From an uncultured Clostridia bacterium (GTDB lineage: Bacteria; Bacillota; Clostridia; Christensenellales; Borkfalkiaceae): a DNA stretch of 5,869 nt. Both the position numbers and the translations under genes were made by a program. Below, piece by piece: positions 5,602 through 5,869 of the stretch. Under the pieces are notes generated by a model. That model saw only the letters and a list, made by a program, of their open reading frames with translations, was not told the origin of the DNA and made no database searches. The stretch lies in the NCBI GenBank assembly GCA_905235765.1, contig CAJOMM010000045.1, forward strand, positions 1 through 5,869, given 5' to 3'. The number at the start of each line of letters is the position of its first letter. Position 1 is the first letter of the stretch.

Positions 5602-5869
5602 CGAACTGTCTATACGACTCTTACCGCATTTTGACAAAGGTTTACGCAGATAAAACGTATATAAAACAGGCGATAACCGAAACCGATATCGATCCGTTAA
5701 ATAAAAGTTTTACTGTAAAACTTTGTTACGGCACGCTTGATAAAGATATAGAACTCGGATATTACATAGAGAAATTGACGGATAAAACTCCGCGCCTTGC
5801 TATACGCACTATTCTTAAAATATCTATGTACGCTATAAAATATCTGAATAAAAAAGATTATTTTATAGT
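5598..5869 (+). CDS. rsmB: 16S rRNA (cytosine-967-C5)-methyltransferase RsmB, N-terminal part (3' end outside window)
   Basis: The first 90 codons are open to the window edge with no stop. The start ATG (5598-5600) overlaps the fmt stop as ATGA; a purine run GGAGAGAG (5581-5588) lies 9 nt upstream, which supports coupled initiation. The fragment resembles the NusB-like N-terminal RNA-binding domain of RsmB (Sun/Fmu): YRILTKVY (9-16), KLCYGTL (41-47, the usual L-V/C-Y-G-T/V-L), then an alpha-helical stretch PRLAIRTILKISMYAIKYL (65-83) matching the family's x-R-x-I-L-R/K-x-x-x-Y-x-L. The catalytic SAM-dependent m5C methyltransferase domain, with its two cysteines, would lie downstream and is not visible. 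RsmB directly after fmt is the standard order in many bacteria. A free-standing NusB is the alternative from the domain alone, but its position after fmt makes RsmB much more likely. Confidence 0.85.
   Translation, partial: MTNCLYDSYRILTKVYADKTYIKQAITETDIDPLNKSFTVKLCYGTLDKDIELGYYIEKLTDKTPRLAIRTILKISMYAIKYLNKKDYFI

Noticed and set aside
1..5869. Search for an undescribed system: toxin-antitoxin, phage, transposon, CRISPR or riboswitch
   Set aside because: About 98% of the window is covered by eight recognisable housekeeping genes with gaps of at most 75 bp. No direct repeat arrays, terminal inverted repeats or unassigned genes were seen.

Overview
This window is a chromosomal housekeeping segment, all on the + strand, most likely from a low-to-moderate-GC Gram-positive bacterium (Bacillota, probably clostridial). 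The inference rests on the gene order yicC/yloC–gmk–rpoZ … priA–def–fmt–rsmB, which is the Bacillota arrangement, on purine-rich Shine-Dalgarno sites, on a consensus-like sigma-A promoter, and on a short omega subunit of the Bacillota type. Codon use mixes frequent ATA and AGA/AGG with many NCG codons (ACG, GCG, TCG, CCG). I cannot assign a genus.

Layout. Positions 1–249 hold the 3' end of ligA (BRCT domain of NAD-dependent DNA ligase). A 75-bp AT-rich gap follows, with a good promoter (TTGATA, 17 bp, TAAAAT, extended -10). This promoter should drive yicC (325–1194), gmk (1187–1756, TTG start, 8-nt overlap with yicC) and rpoZ (1767–1970). A perfect 10-bp hairpin with a T-rich tail (1976–2014) ends that unit, and its tail runs directly into the ATG of priA. 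The second cluster is priA (2015–4213), def (4223–4678), fmt (4678–5601, GTG start) and the 5' part of rsmB (5598–5869, cut by the window edge). In this cluster the gaps are 9 bp, then a 1-nt overlap (TAGTG), then a 4-nt overlap (ATGA).

How the genes fit together. The first unit joins RNA turnover (YicC/YloC endoribonuclease family), GMP-to-GDP phosphorylation for nucleotide supply, and the omega subunit of RNA polymerase. The second joins replication restart (PriA) with N-formylmethionine handling (Fmt adds the formyl group to initiator tRNA, Def removes it from the nascent protein) and 16S rRNA m5C methylation (RsmB).

I found no mobile element, CRISPR array, defence system, tRNA or rRNA gene, and no sign of a previously undescribed system. 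The points worth a second look are the rpoZ terminator abutting an SD-less priA start, the absence of remA and coaBC from their usual slots, the TTG-initiated overlapping gmk, and a variant metal-binding motif II in the peptide deformylase. There is no gene-free stretch longer than 75 bp.
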